From contig NZ_JBBHDV010000008.1 in the NCBI RefSeq assembly GCF_037478135.1, positions 62,001 to 126,000 of the forward strand: DNA of 64,000 bases. The letters run 5' to 3'. Every line of letters begins with the position of its first letter. The first letter of the stretch is position 1. Source of the stretch: Denitratimonas sp037478135 (GTDB taxonomy: Bacteria; Pseudomonadota; Gammaproteobacteria; Xanthomonadales; Xanthomonadaceae). Positions 8,474 through 18,359 of the stretch are shown here, one piece after another. The notes below the pieces were generated by a model. The model did not search any database, had not been told where the DNA came from, and worked only from the letters and a program-made list of their open reading frames with translations. The translations under genes were made by a program, and so were the position numbers.

Positions 8474-9861
8474 GCGCCCGCCCGCATAGCCCGCATTCCC
8501 CTTCCGCAGCCGCCCCGGCGGCGGCACGACGCATATGGCGCATCTGGCTGCCCGGCGCCATCGTCTGCACGCTGGCCTTTCTGGTCGGCCTGATGATCGG
8601 CTACCCGCTGGCGGCGCTGGCCGTGGCCCTGGCCGGCATCGTGATCTGGCAGGCCAGCCAGGCGCGGCGCCTGGAACGTTTCCTGCACGGTGAGCTTTCC
8701 CCCGGCGCGCTGCCGCAGCAGGGCACCTTCGGCGAACTGGCGCGGCATCTGGCCGCCCACACCCGCCAGCAACAGCAGCGCGCGATGCGCAGCCATCTGG
8801 CCTTGCTGGGTTTCCGCCGCTCGGCGATGGCCTTTCCCGATCCGCTGGTGCTGCTGGACAACGCCGACCACCACGTACGCTGGTTCAATCGCGCCGCCGG
8901 CACCCTGCTCGGCCTGCAGCGCCCCGGCGATACCCTGCAACCGCTGCGGGTCTGGCAACACCACCCGGAAATCCAGCCATGGCTGGCCAAGACCGGGCAG
9001 GAACCGCTGGAACTGCCTTCACCGGTCAATCCGGAGCGGCGCCTGCTGCTGCGGCTGATCCCGTTTTCCTCGCAGCAGAACCTGCTGGTGGCCGAGGACA
9101 TCACCCGCCTGACCCGGCTGGAACAGGTGCGGCGTGATTTCGTCGCCAATGTCTCGCACGAATTGCGCACTCCGCTGACCGTGATCCACGGCTATCTGGA
9201 ACTGCTCTCCGAAGACGACTGCCCGGCACTGGAGCCGATCCTGCCGGAAATGCGCAGCCAGTCGCAGCGCATGACCCGCATCGTCGAAGACCTGCTGACG
9301 ATCTCGCGACTGGAAGCACAGCAGGGCCTGCCGGAAGAACGCGTGGCTCTGGCACCGATGCTGCTTACGCTGGAACGCGAAGCCCAGGCCCTGAGCCGTG
9401 GCCAGCACCAGATCCACTGCGAAGACCGGCTCGGCATGGATCTGCGCGGCTCGGCCGCCTATCTGCACAGCGCGTTTTCGAACCTGGTTTCCAACGCGGT
9501 GCGCTACACCCCCAGCGGCGGCCACATCAGTATCCGGCTGGAACACCACGGCGACGGCGTGCGATTGGCGGTCACCGATACCGGCCATGGCATCCCGGAT
9601 GCACACATCCCACGCCTGGCCGAGCGCTTCTACCGCGTTTCCACCAGCCGCTCGCGCGAACTGGGCGGCACCGGCCTGGGGCTTTCCATCGTCAAGCATG
9701 TGCTGCATCTGCACCAGGCGCGCCTGACGATCGAAAGCGCGGTCGGGCGCGGCAGCACCTTCGCCTGCCAGTTCGGCGAGAATCGCCTGCTGCCACGTCT
9801 GCCCGGCAACGATGACGGGCAGGCGCCCGACGACGACGGGCACAGCCCCATCCCCGATTGA
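8470..9861 (+). CDS. phoR: phosphate regulon sensor kinase PhoR
   Basis: 463 residues from a GTG that overlaps the phoB stop, giving translational coupling. Two membrane segments (about residues 26-60) are followed by a PAS domain (about 115-210) and the HisKA motif FVANVSHELRTPLTVIHGYL with phosphorylated His230. The HATPase domain shows NLVSNAVRYTP, DTGHGIPDAH and GGTGLGLSIVKHVL. PhoR senses the state of the Pst/PhoU system at the inner membrane and phosphorylates PhoB. The absence of a large periplasmic loop is typical for PhoR. The C-terminal tail after residue 445 is acidic and variable. Confidence 0.94.
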   Translation: MSARPHSPHSPSAAAPAAARRIWRIWLPGAIVCTLAFLVGLMIGYPLAALAVALAGIVIWQASQARRLERFLHGELSPGALPQQGTFGELARHLAAHTRQQQQRAMRSHLALLGFRRSAMAFPDPLVLLDNADHHVRWFNRAAGTLLGLQRPGDTLQPLRVWQHHPEIQPWLAKTGQEPLELPSPVNPERRLLLRLIPFSSQQNLLVAEDITRLTRLEQVRRDFVANVSHELRTPLTVIHGYLELLSEDDCPALEPILPEMRSQSQRMTRIVEDLLTISRLEAQQGLPEERVALAPMLLTLEREAQALSRGQHQIHCEDRLGMDLRGSAAYLHSAFSNLVSNAVRYTPSGGHISIRLEHHGDGVRLAVTDTGHGIPDAHIPRLAERFYRVSTSRSRELGGTGLGLSIVKHVLHLHQARLTIESAVGRGSTFACQFGENRLLPRLPGNDDGQAPDDDGHSPIPD

Positions 9862-9873
9862 TATGCTGCCCAC

Positions 9874-11985
9874 ATGCCACGCCGACCCCGATCCGACCGC
9901 GCCTCGCCCGTCCCCGCCACCAACCCGGACACCCTGCACGACCCCGCGCTGTACATAAACCGGGAACTGTCGCAGCTGGAATTCAACTTCCGCGTCATGG
10001 CCCAGGCCATGGACGAGAGCGTGCCGCTGCTGGAACGGCTGCGCTATCTGTGCATCTCCTGCACCAATCTGGACGAATTTTTCGAAATCCGCGTGGCCGG
10101 CGTGCTGCATATGCAGGAGTTCGGCACCCCGCTGCCGCCGGACGGCATCCCGCCCAGCGCCCTGCTGAAGCTGATCCACGAACGCGCCGGCACCCTGGTC
10201 GAGCAGCAGTACCGCTACTGGCGCGAAGTGCTGCGTCCGGCGCTGGCCGATGCAGGCATCCGCATCCTGTCGCCGGAAACCTGGAACGCGCGCCAGAAGC
10301 GCTGGCTCAAGCAGCATTTCAACAGCGACATCCTGCCGGTGCTCTCGCCGCTCGGGCTGGATCCGGCGCACCCGTTCCCGCGCATCCTCAACAAGAGCCT
10401 GAACGTGGTGGTGGTGCTGCAAGGCAAGGACGCCTTCGGCCGCGCCGGCAAGATGGCGATCGTGCGTGCGCCGCGCTCACTGCCGCGCATCATCCAGCTG
10501 CCGCCGAACGTTTCCGGCGGCGAGCATGATTTCGTGCTGCTGTCGGCGGTGCTGTCCAGCTTTGTCGACGAGCTGTTCCCCGGCATGCAGGTCAAGGGCG
10601 CCTACCAGTTCCGGGTGACGCGCAATTCGGAACTGCTCGTGGACGAGGACGAGGTCGAAAACATCGCCGACGCGGTGCAGGACGAACTGCGCGGCCGCGG
10701 TTTCGCGCGCGCGATGCGGCTGGAGATCGCCGACAGCTGCCCGAAGCCGATCATCAACACCCTGCTGGAGAACTTCGATCTGCCGCCCAATGCGGTCTAC
10801 CGCATCAACGGCCCGGTCAACCTCAACCGCGTCACCGCGATCTACGATCTGGTCGACCTCCCGGATCTGAAATTCCTGCCGTTCAAGCCGCGCAAGCACC
10901 CGGATGTCGAGGAAGAACAGCTGTTCGACACCATCCGCGCCGGCGATGTGCTGCTGCACCATCCGTTCGACTCGTTCAACGCCGTGGTGTCGCTGGTGAA
11001 ACAGGCCAGCCGCGATCCGGATGTACTGGCGATCAAGCAGACGCTGTACCGCGCCGGCAAGGATTCGGTGCTGGTGCAACACCTGGTCGAGGCCGCGCGC
11101 AGCGGCAAGGACGTGACCGTGGTGATCGAACTGCGCGCCCGCTTCGACGAGGAAGCCAATCTGGGGCTGGCCGACCAGTTGCAGGAAGCCGGGGTGCAGG
11201 TGGTCTACGGCGTGGTCGGCTACAAGACCCACGCCAAGATGATGCTGATCGTGCGGCGCGAAGGCCGCAAATTGCAGCGCTACGTGCACCTGGGTACCGG
11301 CAATTACCACACCGGCACCGCGCGGCTGTACACCGACATCGGCCTGATGACGGCCAACCCGGAGATCGGCGAGGACGTGCACCGCATGTTCCAGCAGCTT
11401 TCCGGTCTGGTGCCCTCGTTCAAGCTGTCCTGGCTGCTGCAATCCCCGTTCACGCTGCACGCCGCGCTACTGGCCAAGACCGCGCGCGAAACCGCACTGG
11501 CGCGTGAAGGCCGGCCGGCGCGCATCATCGCCAAGATGAATGCACTGAACGAGCCGCAGGTGATGCGGGCCCTGCTGGAAGCCTCGCAGGCCGGCGTGCA
11601 GATCGACCTGATCGTGCGCGGTGCCTGTTCGCTGCGCCCGGGTGTGCCGGGTTTTTCCGACAATATCCGGGTGCGCTCGATCGTCGGTCGCTTCCTCGAA
11701 CACAGCCGGGTCTACTGGTTCGGCAACGACGGCCAGCCGGAAATCTACTGTTCCAGCGCCGACTGGCTGGAGCGCAACCTGCTGCGCCGCATCGAAACCT
11801 GCTTCCCGATCCTGGACCCGTCGCTGGCGCAACGCGTCTACGATGAGGAACTGGCCAACTACCTGGCCGACAACACCCAGGCCTGGCAATTGAACAGCGA
11901 CGGCAGCTACGAACGCATCCAACCCGGCGAGGACCAGATGCCCTATTCGGCCCAGAACGGATTGCTGGCTTCACTATGCCGCTGA
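9874..11985 (+). CDS. ppk1: polyphosphate kinase 1
   Basis: 703 residues; it reversibly builds polyphosphate from ATP at the membrane face. The N-terminal motif YINRELSQLEFNFRVMAQA, the ATP/head-domain region and the two C-terminal HKD-like domains are all present. The autophosphorylated histidine is His453 in GYKTHAKMMLIVRREG, and the second conserved histidine lies in RFLEHSRVYWFGN. ELRARFDEEANLG and HLGTGNYH are also diagnostic. It lies 12 bases after phoR and overlaps ppx by 10 bases, so it is co-transcribed with the phosphate sensor. That placement suggests polyphosphate storage is under PhoB control here. Confidence 0.96.
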   Translation: MPRRPRSDRASPVPATNPDTLHDPALYINRELSQLEFNFRVMAQAMDESVPLLERLRYLCISCTNLDEFFEIRVAGVLHMQEFGTPLPPDGIPPSALLKLIHERAGTLVEQQYRYWREVLRPALADAGIRILSPETWNARQKRWLKQHFNSDILPVLSPLGLDPAHPFPRILNKSLNVVVVLQGKDAFGRAGKMAIVRAPRSLPRIIQLPPNVSGGEHDFVLLSAVLSSFVDELFPGMQVKGAYQFRVTRNSELLVDEDEVENIADAVQDELRGRGFARAMRLEIADSCPKPIINTLLENFDLPPNAVYRINGPVNLNRVTAIYDLVDLPDLKFLPFKPRKHPDVEEEQLFDTIRAGDVLLHHPFDSFNAVVSLVKQASRDPDVLAIKQTLYRAGKDSVLVQHLVEAARSGKDVTVVIELRARFDEEANLGLADQLQEAGVQVVYGVVGYKTHAKMMLIVRREGRKLQRYVHLGTGNYHTGTARLYTDIGLMTANPEIGEDVHRMFQQLSGLVPSFKLSWLLQSPFTLHAALLAKTARETALAREGRPARIIAKMNALNEPQVMRALLEASQAGVQIDLIVRGACSLRPGVPGFSDNIRVRSIVGRFLEHSRVYWFGNDGQPEIYCSSADWLERNLLRRIETCFPILDPSLAQRVYDEELANYLADNTQAWQLNSDGSYERIQPGEDQMPYSAQNGLLASLCR

Positions 11986-13502
11986 CTTCCACCAGCCTGC
12001 GCGACGGCGAATTGCTGGCCGCGATCGATCTTGGTTCCAACAGTTTCCACATGGTCGTGGCGCGCGCCGTACTGGGCCAGCTGCGCATCATCGACCGGCT
12101 GCGCGAAACCGTGCGCATGGCCTCGGGCCTGAACGCCAAGGGCGATCTGGACCCGGCCGCACGCGAGCGCGCGCTGGCCTGTCTTTCACGTTTCGGCGAA
12201 CGCATCCACACCCTGCCGCCGCATCGGGTGCGTGCAATCGCGACCAATACCGTGCGCCAGCTGCGCAACCCGCAAGCCTTCCTGATTCCGGCCGAAACCG
12301 CGCTCGGGCACGGCATCGAAGTGGTGTCAGGGCGCGAGGAAGCGCGCCTGATTTATCTGGGCGTGGCACACGGCATGCCGCCATCGGATGCGCGCCGGCT
12401 GGTCATCGACATCGGCGGTGGTTCGACCGAATTCATCATCGGCAGCGGTTTCCAGCCACTGGAGCGCGAAAGCATCCAGATGGGCTGCATCGCCTCGACC
12501 CGGCGTTTCTTTCCCGATGGCCGCCTGAACCGCAAGCGCTGGCAGCAGGGACAACTGGAACTGACCCTGCAATTGCAGCAGTTCACCGCTGCCTACCATG
12601 CGCTCGGCTGGCGCGAAGTGATCGGCTCCTCCGGCACCGCCAAGGCGATTGCCGAGATGCAGGCCAGCCCGGACCTGCCAGCCGGCACCATCACCGGCGC
12701 AGGCCTGGAACAGGCGGTGGATGCACTGCTGAAGTTCAAGCACATCGACGACATCAAGCTGCCCGGCATCTCCAGCGACCGGCGCCCGGTGATCGCCGGC
12801 GGCCTGCTGGTGATGGATACCTGCTTCCGCGCCCTGGGCCTGTCACAGATGCGGGTCTGCGAAACCGCGATGCGCGAGGGCGTTCTGTACGACATGCTCG
12901 GCCGCACCCAGCAGCGCGACCCGCGCGATGCCGCGATCGCGGCGCTGGTGCTGCGCTACGGCATGGATACCGAACACGCGGCGCGGATCGAACACACCGC
13001 GCTGCAGATGTTCGACGAGGTCGCCGAAAGCTGGGAGCTGGACCCGGACGACCGCCTGATGCTGGGCTGGGCCGCGCGCCTGCACGAACTGGGGCTGGCG
13101 ATCTCGCACAGCCAGCACCAGAAGCACGGCGCCTACGTCATCGCCAATTCCGACATCGACGGTTTCTCGCGCCAGGAACAGGCCGTACTGGCGACCCTGG
13201 TGCGCTGCCAGCGGCGCAGCGTTAACCAGAACATGCTCGGCGCCCTGCCCGGCCGCATGGCGCAGGCCGCGCTGCGCAATATCGTGCTGCTGCGCCTGGC
13301 GATCCTGCTGCACCGCAGCCACGACCACAATCCGCTGCCACCGATGCGGGTGCAGGCGCACGAGAACAGCATCGAACTCGCGCTGCCGCGCAACTGGCTC
13401 GACAACCACGCCCTGATCCAGGCCGACCTGGCCGCCGAGCGTGAAGAACTGGCCGCGATCGGGCTGCAACTGGGCGTGGTGGCACTGGAAGATTCGGTCT
13501 GA
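11976..13502 (+). CDS. ppx: exopolyphosphatase, Ppx/GppA family
   Basis: 508 residues; it hydrolyses terminal phosphates from polyphosphate and in this family may also act on pppGpp. The actin-like ATPase fold shows phosphate-1 AAIDLGSNSFHMVVARA (about residues 14-30) and phosphate-2 VIDIGGGSTEFIIG (about 142-155), with GSSGTAKAI in the second half. A C-terminal HD-like helical domain (ARIEHTALQMFDEV, then RLHELGLAISHSQHQKHGAY) matches the long Ppx form. The start overlaps the end of ppk1 in another frame. Last gene of the phosphate operon; it converges with phaB. Confidence 0.94.
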   Translation: MPLTSTSLRDGELLAAIDLGSNSFHMVVARAVLGQLRIIDRLRETVRMASGLNAKGDLDPAARERALACLSRFGERIHTLPPHRVRAIATNTVRQLRNPQAFLIPAETALGHGIEVVSGREEARLIYLGVAHGMPPSDARRLVIDIGGGSTEFIIGSGFQPLERESIQMGCIASTRRFFPDGRLNRKRWQQGQLELTLQLQQFTAAYHALGWREVIGSSGTAKAIAEMQASPDLPAGTITGAGLEQAVDALLKFKHIDDIKLPGISSDRRPVIAGGLLVMDTCFRALGLSQMRVCETAMREGVLYDMLGRTQQRDPRDAAIAALVLRYGMDTEHAARIEHTALQMFDEVAESWELDPDDRLMLGWAARLHELGLAISHSQHQKHGAYVIANSDIDGFSRQEQAVLATLVRCQRRSVNQNMLGALPGRMAQAALRNIVLLRLAILLHRSHDHNPLPPMRVQAHENSIELALPRNWLDNHALIQADLAAEREELAAIGLQLGVVALEDSV

Positions 13503-13562
13503 GCCACCCACATACCGCAACCGGCATTGTCCGCCAGCGCGAACGCAAGCTGATCCCGTGCT

Positions 13563-14312
13563 TCAGCTCATGTGCTGGCCACCATTCATCGCCACGTTGC
13601 TGCCGGTCATATAACCGGCCGGCTCGCTCGCGATGAAGCCCACCAGCGCGGCGATTTCCTCCGGCCGGCCAAGGCGCCCGAGCGGGATCTCCGCCACGAT
13701 CCGGGCACGGATGTCCTCGGGCATGTCCATCACCAACTGGGTGCCGACATAACCGGGCGAAACCGCATTCACCGTGACACCCTTGCGCGCCACCTCCTGC
13801 GCCAGCGCGCGGGTGAAGCCCTGCACCCCGGCCTTGGAAGCCGAATAGTTGGTCTGGCCGAACTGGCCCTTGCTGCCATTGACCGAGGAAATATTGATCA
13901 CCCGGCCCCAGCCGCGCGTGGTCATGCCGTCGATGAACACCTTGGTGACGTTGAACATCGAATCCAGGTTCACCCGCAGCACCGCATCCCAGTCTTCCCA
14001 ACTCAGCTTGCGAAAGGTCGCATCGCGGGTGATGCCGGCGTTGTTGACCAGGATATCGACCTGGTGCCTGTCGGCCTCGATACGCTGTGCCATCGTCTGG
14101 CAGGAAGCGAAATCACCGACATCCACCTCGTAGGCGGCAAAATCGAACCCGGCCGCAGCCTGCGCCGCAAGCCAACCCAGCACATCGTCATCGGTGGCGG
14201 TGCAGGTCACCAGCACGCGGTGGCCGGCAGCGTGCAAGGTGCGCGCGATCGCCTGTCCCAACCCGCCCATGCCGCCGGTCACCAGCGCGGTGCGTATCGT
14301 CGAGCCTTGCAT
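13563..14312 (-). CDS. phaB: acetoacetyl-CoA reductase (short-chain dehydrogenase)
   Basis: 249 residues, starting MQGSTIRTALVTGGMGGLGQ with GGAG upstream; the frame open to 14510 has no other credible start. It is an NADPH-binding SDR (TGGMGGLG near residues 13-20, NNAGITRD, catalytic Ser in NISSVNGSKGQFGQ, and YSASK). The segment SSVNGSKGQFGQTNYSASKAG closely matches PhaB, which reduces acetoacetyl-CoA to 3-hydroxybutyryl-CoA for polyhydroxybutyrate. A FabG role in fatty-acid synthesis is the main alternative. No phaA or phaC is nearby. It lies 104 bases downstream of yhhJ on the same strand, so it may be read from the FNR-box promoter. Confidence 0.84.
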   Translation of the reverse strand: MQGSTIRTALVTGGMGGLGQAIARTLHAAGHRVLVTCTATDDDVLGWLAAQAAAGFDFAAYEVDVGDFASCQTMAQRIEADRHQVDILVNNAGITRDATFRKLSWEDWDAVLRVNLDSMFNVTKVFIDGMTTRGWGRVINISSVNGSKGQFGQTNYSASKAGVQGFTRALAQEVARKGVTVNAVSPGYVGTQLVMDMPEDIRARIVAEIPLGRLGRPEEIAALVGFIASEPAGYMTGSNVAMNGGQHMS

Positions 14313-14416
14313 CAGCGATCTCCGCCCGAATGGAGAATTGGTGCAACCAGCGTGCAATGGAACATCGGAAAACCTCGAAAAAGAAAACAAACATCGGAAA
14401 ACATATCGCCCGGCTC

Positions 14417-15559
14417 TTACGCCATGCCGGCAATGGTGCGGCGAAAGCGCGCCAGCGACAGCGCAAACAGCACCGCACCGATCAGCAGCAGCCACAGGAA
14501 CGGCCGCCACACCACCTCGATGCCGGCGCCGCGGAACAGGATGGCCTGGCCCAGTTGCACAAAATGCGTGGTCGGTGCCGCCAGCATCAGGTTCTGCACC
14601 AGCGCCGGCATCGATTCACGCGGCGTGCTGCCGCCGGACAGCATCTGCAGCGGCATGATGGTCGGCATCATCAGCATCGCGAACTGCGGCATGTTGCGCG
14701 CGATGGTGGCCATGAAAATACCCATCGATGTGGTCGCGAACAGGCACAGCGCAGCACCGGCCAGGAATAACGGCAGCGAACCGGCCACCGGCACCTGCAG
14801 CACGCCCTGCACCACGATGCCGAGCGACAGCGCCGCCGCCAGCAGCACCACCAGACTCATCGACCAGACCTTGGCCAGCATGATCTGCGCCGGCGTCACC
14901 GGCATCACCAGCAGGTGTTCGATCGTGCCGCGCTCGCGCTCGCGGATCAGCGCCGCGCCAGCCAGGATGATCGACAACATCGTGATGTAGTTGATGACCT
15001 GCACCAGCGCCCCGAACCAGGCCGGCTCCAGCGCCGGATTGAAACGCGCACGCAGCGCCAGCTCCACCGGCAGCACCGTGGCCACGCGCTGGCGCTGGGC
15101 GAATTCGCTGACCTCGGCCATCACGATCTGCTGCAGATAACCGCTGCCAACGAAGGCCTGGCTCATCCGCGTGGCATCGACATTGAGCTGTATCTGCGGT
15201 GCACGCCCGGCCAGTACATCGCGCTGGAAACCCTGCGGAATCACCAGCACGAAGGTATGCAGGCCGGCGTCCATGTCCGGATCCATCTGCGCCCATCCGA
15301 TCAGCTGCGGCGGGCTGAAATGCGGCGGATACAGCGCCTCGGCGATGCGTCGGGACAAGGGCGAACGGTCCTCGTCGACAATCGCCACCGGCGCGTTGCT
15401 GAGCGTTTCCGGCATCGCGGTGGCTGCGGTGTAGACACCGACGCTGAACACGTAGGCGATCAGCACCAGCATCGCCGGATCGCGCCACAGGCTCCATAGC
15501 TCCTTGACCCCGAGGCGCCAGGTGTTGGCAATGAATCCGCTGCGGAAACGTGCACCCAC
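14417..15559 (-). CDS. yhhJ: ABC-2 type permease, YhhJ family
   Basis: 380 residues from a GTG start 3 bases after the rbbA stop. One N-terminal membrane helix (PAMLVLIAYVFSVGVYTAAT) is followed by a periplasmic domain (VAIVDEDRSPLSRRIAEAL, VLVIPQGFQRDVLAG) and five further helices from about residue 185, the ABC2_membrane_3 layout. The conserved RERERGTIEHLLVMPVTPAQIMLAK segment after the second helix is typical. In E. coli yhiI-rbbA-yhhJ code for a membrane-fusion protein, a fused ATPase-permease and a permease; the order and lengths match here. The substrate is unknown. Confidence 0.88.
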   Translation of the reverse strand: MGARFRSGFIANTWRLGVKELWSLWRDPAMLVLIAYVFSVGVYTAATAMPETLSNAPVAIVDEDRSPLSRRIAEALYPPHFSPPQLIGWAQMDPDMDAGLHTFVLVIPQGFQRDVLAGRAPQIQLNVDATRMSQAFVGSGYLQQIVMAEVSEFAQRQRVATVLPVELALRARFNPALEPAWFGALVQVINYITMLSIILAGAALIRERERGTIEHLLVMPVTPAQIMLAKVWSMSLVVLLAAALSLGIVVQGVLQVPVAGSLPLFLAGAALCLFATTSMGIFMATIARNMPQFAMLMMPTIMPLQMLSGGSTPRESMPALVQNLMLAAPTTHFVQLGQAILFRGAGIEVVWRPFLWLLLIGAVLFALSLARFRRTIAGMA

Positions 15560-15562
15560 GGC

Positions 15563-18355
15563 TCAGCGCTCCTGCTTGCGCAACAGCGCGATCGCCGCGC
15601 CGGTGATCAGCGGCGCGGCGATCAGCAGCAGCAGCAGCGAATGCCGCAGATCGGAAAAATGCAGCGCCTTGTTGAAAGCGCCACGGCTCACATCGATCAT
15701 GTGCGTGGCCGGGTAGACCTCGCCGATCCAGCGCGCCGCGCCCTGCAGCGAGGACACCGGATCGATCAATCCGGAGAACAGCGTGGCCGGGATCATCGTG
15801 CCGATCATCGCGAAGAACATCGCCGCGATCTGGCTGCGAGTCGCGGCCGAGGCCAGCAGGCCCAGGCCGGTGGCGCAGACGCTGTAGACCAGCGCGGCCA
15901 GCACCAGCGTCAGGAAACTGCCCTTCACCGGCACCCCGAACAGGGTCACCGCCAGCAGCGCCATCAGTGCGAAGTTCAGCATCGCCAGCGCCACGTAGGG
16001 CAGTTGCTTGCCGAGCAAAAATTCGCTGCGCGTGACCGGCGTGACATACAGATTGGTGATCGAGCCGGTTTCCTTTTCCCGTACCACCGCCAGCGCGGTC
16101 AGCATCGCCGGCAGCATCAGCAACAACAACGGCAGCACCGCCGGCACCATCGCCGGCAGGCTGCGCACGTCCGGGTTGTAGCGGAAACGGGTCTGGATAT
16201 CTGCCAGGCCGGTCGGCGCTGCGCCCAGCCGCAGCGCGGCCTGTTCGGTCAGCCAGTGCAGGTGGATGCCCTGCACATAGCCCTGCACGGTTTCAGCCCG
16301 CTGCGGCATCGCGCCATCGATCCAGGCACCGATCTGCACCTGCCCGCCGCGCAACACGTCGCGCGCGAAACCGGGCGGGATTTCCAGCGCCAGACTCAGC
16401 TCGCCGCTGCGCATGCGCCGGTCCAGATCTTCGTAATCGACCAGCGGCGCACGCTCGATGAAATAGCGTGAACCCGACAGGCTCTGCGCATACTGGCGGC
16501 TGAGCTGGGTCTGGTCGCGGTCGAGCACGGCGAAATGCAGATCTTCGACATCCATGCTGATGCCGAAACCGATCACTAACATCAGGATCGCCGAGCCGGC
16601 CAGCGCCAGCGTGGCGCGCACCGGATCGCGTTGCAGTTCCAGCGTCTCGCGCCACAGATAGGCGAACAGGCGTTGCAGGCTGAAGGCATGTCGCGGCGCT
16701 CGCGCCGGCTGCGGATCGGCCGCTGGTACGGCGGACTCTGGCGGCCCGTCGCACCGCACATCGGATTGCACTTTCGCAGCGGGTGCGGCGGCTGCGGGTG
16801 GTTCAATAACCTCGCCGCTGGCCTCCAGCAGATAGCCCATGAAGGCCTCTTCAAGCGAGGCCGCGCCGCGCTTTTCCACCAGCGCCGCCGGCGTATCGCT
16901 GTCCAGCACGCGGCCGGCGTGCATCATCGACATGCGGTCGCAGCGCTGCGCCTCGTTCATGAAATGGGTGGAAATGAAGATCGTCACCCGGTCGCGCCGC
17001 GACAGTTCCACCAGCAGGCGCCAGAACGCATCGCGCGCCACCGGGTCCACGCCCGAAGTCGGCTCGTCCAGGATCAGCAGTTCCGGCGCGTGCACCATCG
17101 CCACCGCCAGCGACAGCCGCTGACGCTGCCCCAGCGGCAGGCTCGCCGGCAGGCTGTCCATCTGCTGTTGCAGGCCGAAACGCACCGCCATTTCCTGCAC
17201 CCGCGCCGCAATCTGCGCCGCCGGCACCTCGAACAGGCGCGCGTGCAGTTCCAGGTTCTGGCGCACCGTCAGCTCGCCGTAGAGCGAGAACGACTGCGAC
17301 ATGTAGCCCACGCGGCGGCGGGTCGCGATATCGCGCGGATCGACCTCGTGTCCGAACAACCAGGCGCGCCCTTCGCTGGCCGGCAGCAGCCCGGTCAGCA
17401 TCTTCATCGTGGTGGTCTTGCCGCAGCCGTTGGAACCCAGGAAACCGAAGATCTCGCCACGCCGGATGCGGAAACTGACCCTGTCGACCGCGACGAAATC
17501 GCCGAAGCGCATGGTCAGCTCGCGCGCCTCGATCGCGATGTCGTCCTCGTCGACCTGCAACGGCGGGATCGTCACCGCCGCGTGGTCGCGGGTCTTTTCC
17601 TGCGGCAGCAGCGCGATGAAGGCCGCTTCCAGCGAATCGGTGGCGGTGCGTTCGAGCAATTCATCCGGCGTGCCGCTGGCCAACACCCGGCCCGCATCCA
17701 TCGCGATCAGCCAATCAAAGCCCTGCGCCTCGTCCATGTAGGCGGTCGCCACGATCACGCTCATCTGCGGGCGCTGGCGGCGGATACCGGCGATCAGTTG
17801 CCAGAACTGGGCGCGTGCCAGCGGATCCACGCCGGTGGTCGGCTCATCCAGGATCAGCAGGTCCGGATCGTGGATCAGCGCGCAGCACAGCCCGAGCTTC
17901 TGCTTCATGCCGCCGGAGAGCTTTCCCGCCGGCCGCGCCAGGAACGGATGCAGGCCGGTAGCGCGGGTCAGTGCGTCGATACGGCGGCGGCGCTCGGCCG
18001 CGTCGTGCCCGAACAGGCGCGCGAAGAATTGCAGGTTCTCCTCCACGCTCAGGGTCGGATACAGATTGCGTCCCAAGCCCTGCGGCATGTAGGCGATGCG
18101 CGGTCCGACCCGCTCGCGGTGCCGGCTGCGCCGCATGTCGCCGCCGAGCACGTCGACCTGGCCTTCCTGCAAGCGGCGCGCTCCGGCGATCAGCGCCAGC
18201 AGGCTGGATTTGCCGACCCCATCCGGACCGATCAGGCCGACCATGCAACCGGCGGGAATATCCTGATCGATGCCACCCAGTGCCAGCACCCTGCGATAGC
18301 GCAGGCGCAGCTCACGCAGACGCACGACCGGCGGCGGAGCCTGCCGCGTGGACAC
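15563..18355 (-). CDS. rbbA: fused double ATPase-permease of RbbA type
   Basis: 930 residues from the GTG at 18355, just 4 bases after the yhiI stop; the ATG at 18448 lies inside yhiI and its extra residues look like another frame. Domain order: ABC ATPase 1 (Walker A GPDGVGKSS, signature LSGGMKQK, Walker B LLILDEPTTGVD), ABC ATPase 2 (GSNGCGKTT, Walker B LLILDEPTSGVD), a Pro/Ala linker, then an ABC-2 permease with one N-terminal and five C-terminal helices. The second ATPase has LPLGQRQRLS where LSGGQ is expected, a weakened signature also seen in this fused family. E. coli RbbA was described as ribosome-associated; here the operon context favours export with yhiI and yhhJ. Confidence 0.88.
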   Translation of the reverse strand: MSTRQAPPPVVRLRELRLRYRRVLALGGIDQDIPAGCMVGLIGPDGVGKSSLLALIAGARRLQEGQVDVLGGDMRRSRHRERVGPRIAYMPQGLGRNLYPTLSVEENLQFFARLFGHDAAERRRRIDALTRATGLHPFLARPAGKLSGGMKQKLGLCCALIHDPDLLILDEPTTGVDPLARAQFWQLIAGIRRQRPQMSVIVATAYMDEAQGFDWLIAMDAGRVLASGTPDELLERTATDSLEAAFIALLPQEKTRDHAAVTIPPLQVDEDDIAIEARELTMRFGDFVAVDRVSFRIRRGEIFGFLGSNGCGKTTTMKMLTGLLPASEGRAWLFGHEVDPRDIATRRRVGYMSQSFSLYGELTVRQNLELHARLFEVPAAQIAARVQEMAVRFGLQQQMDSLPASLPLGQRQRLSLAVAMVHAPELLILDEPTSGVDPVARDAFWRLLVELSRRDRVTIFISTHFMNEAQRCDRMSMMHAGRVLDSDTPAALVEKRGAASLEEAFMGYLLEASGEVIEPPAAAAPAAKVQSDVRCDGPPESAVPAADPQPARAPRHAFSLQRLFAYLWRETLELQRDPVRATLALAGSAILMLVIGFGISMDVEDLHFAVLDRDQTQLSRQYAQSLSGSRYFIERAPLVDYEDLDRRMRSGELSLALEIPPGFARDVLRGGQVQIGAWIDGAMPQRAETVQGYVQGIHLHWLTEQAALRLGAAPTGLADIQTRFRYNPDVRSLPAMVPAVLPLLLLMLPAMLTALAVVREKETGSITNLYVTPVTRSEFLLGKQLPYVALAMLNFALMALLAVTLFGVPVKGSFLTLVLAALVYSVCATGLGLLASAATRSQIAAMFFAMIGTMIPATLFSGLIDPVSSLQGAARWIGEVYPATHMIDVSRGAFNKALHFSDLRHSLLLLLIAAPLITGAAIALLRKQER

Positions 18356-18359
18356 CGGA

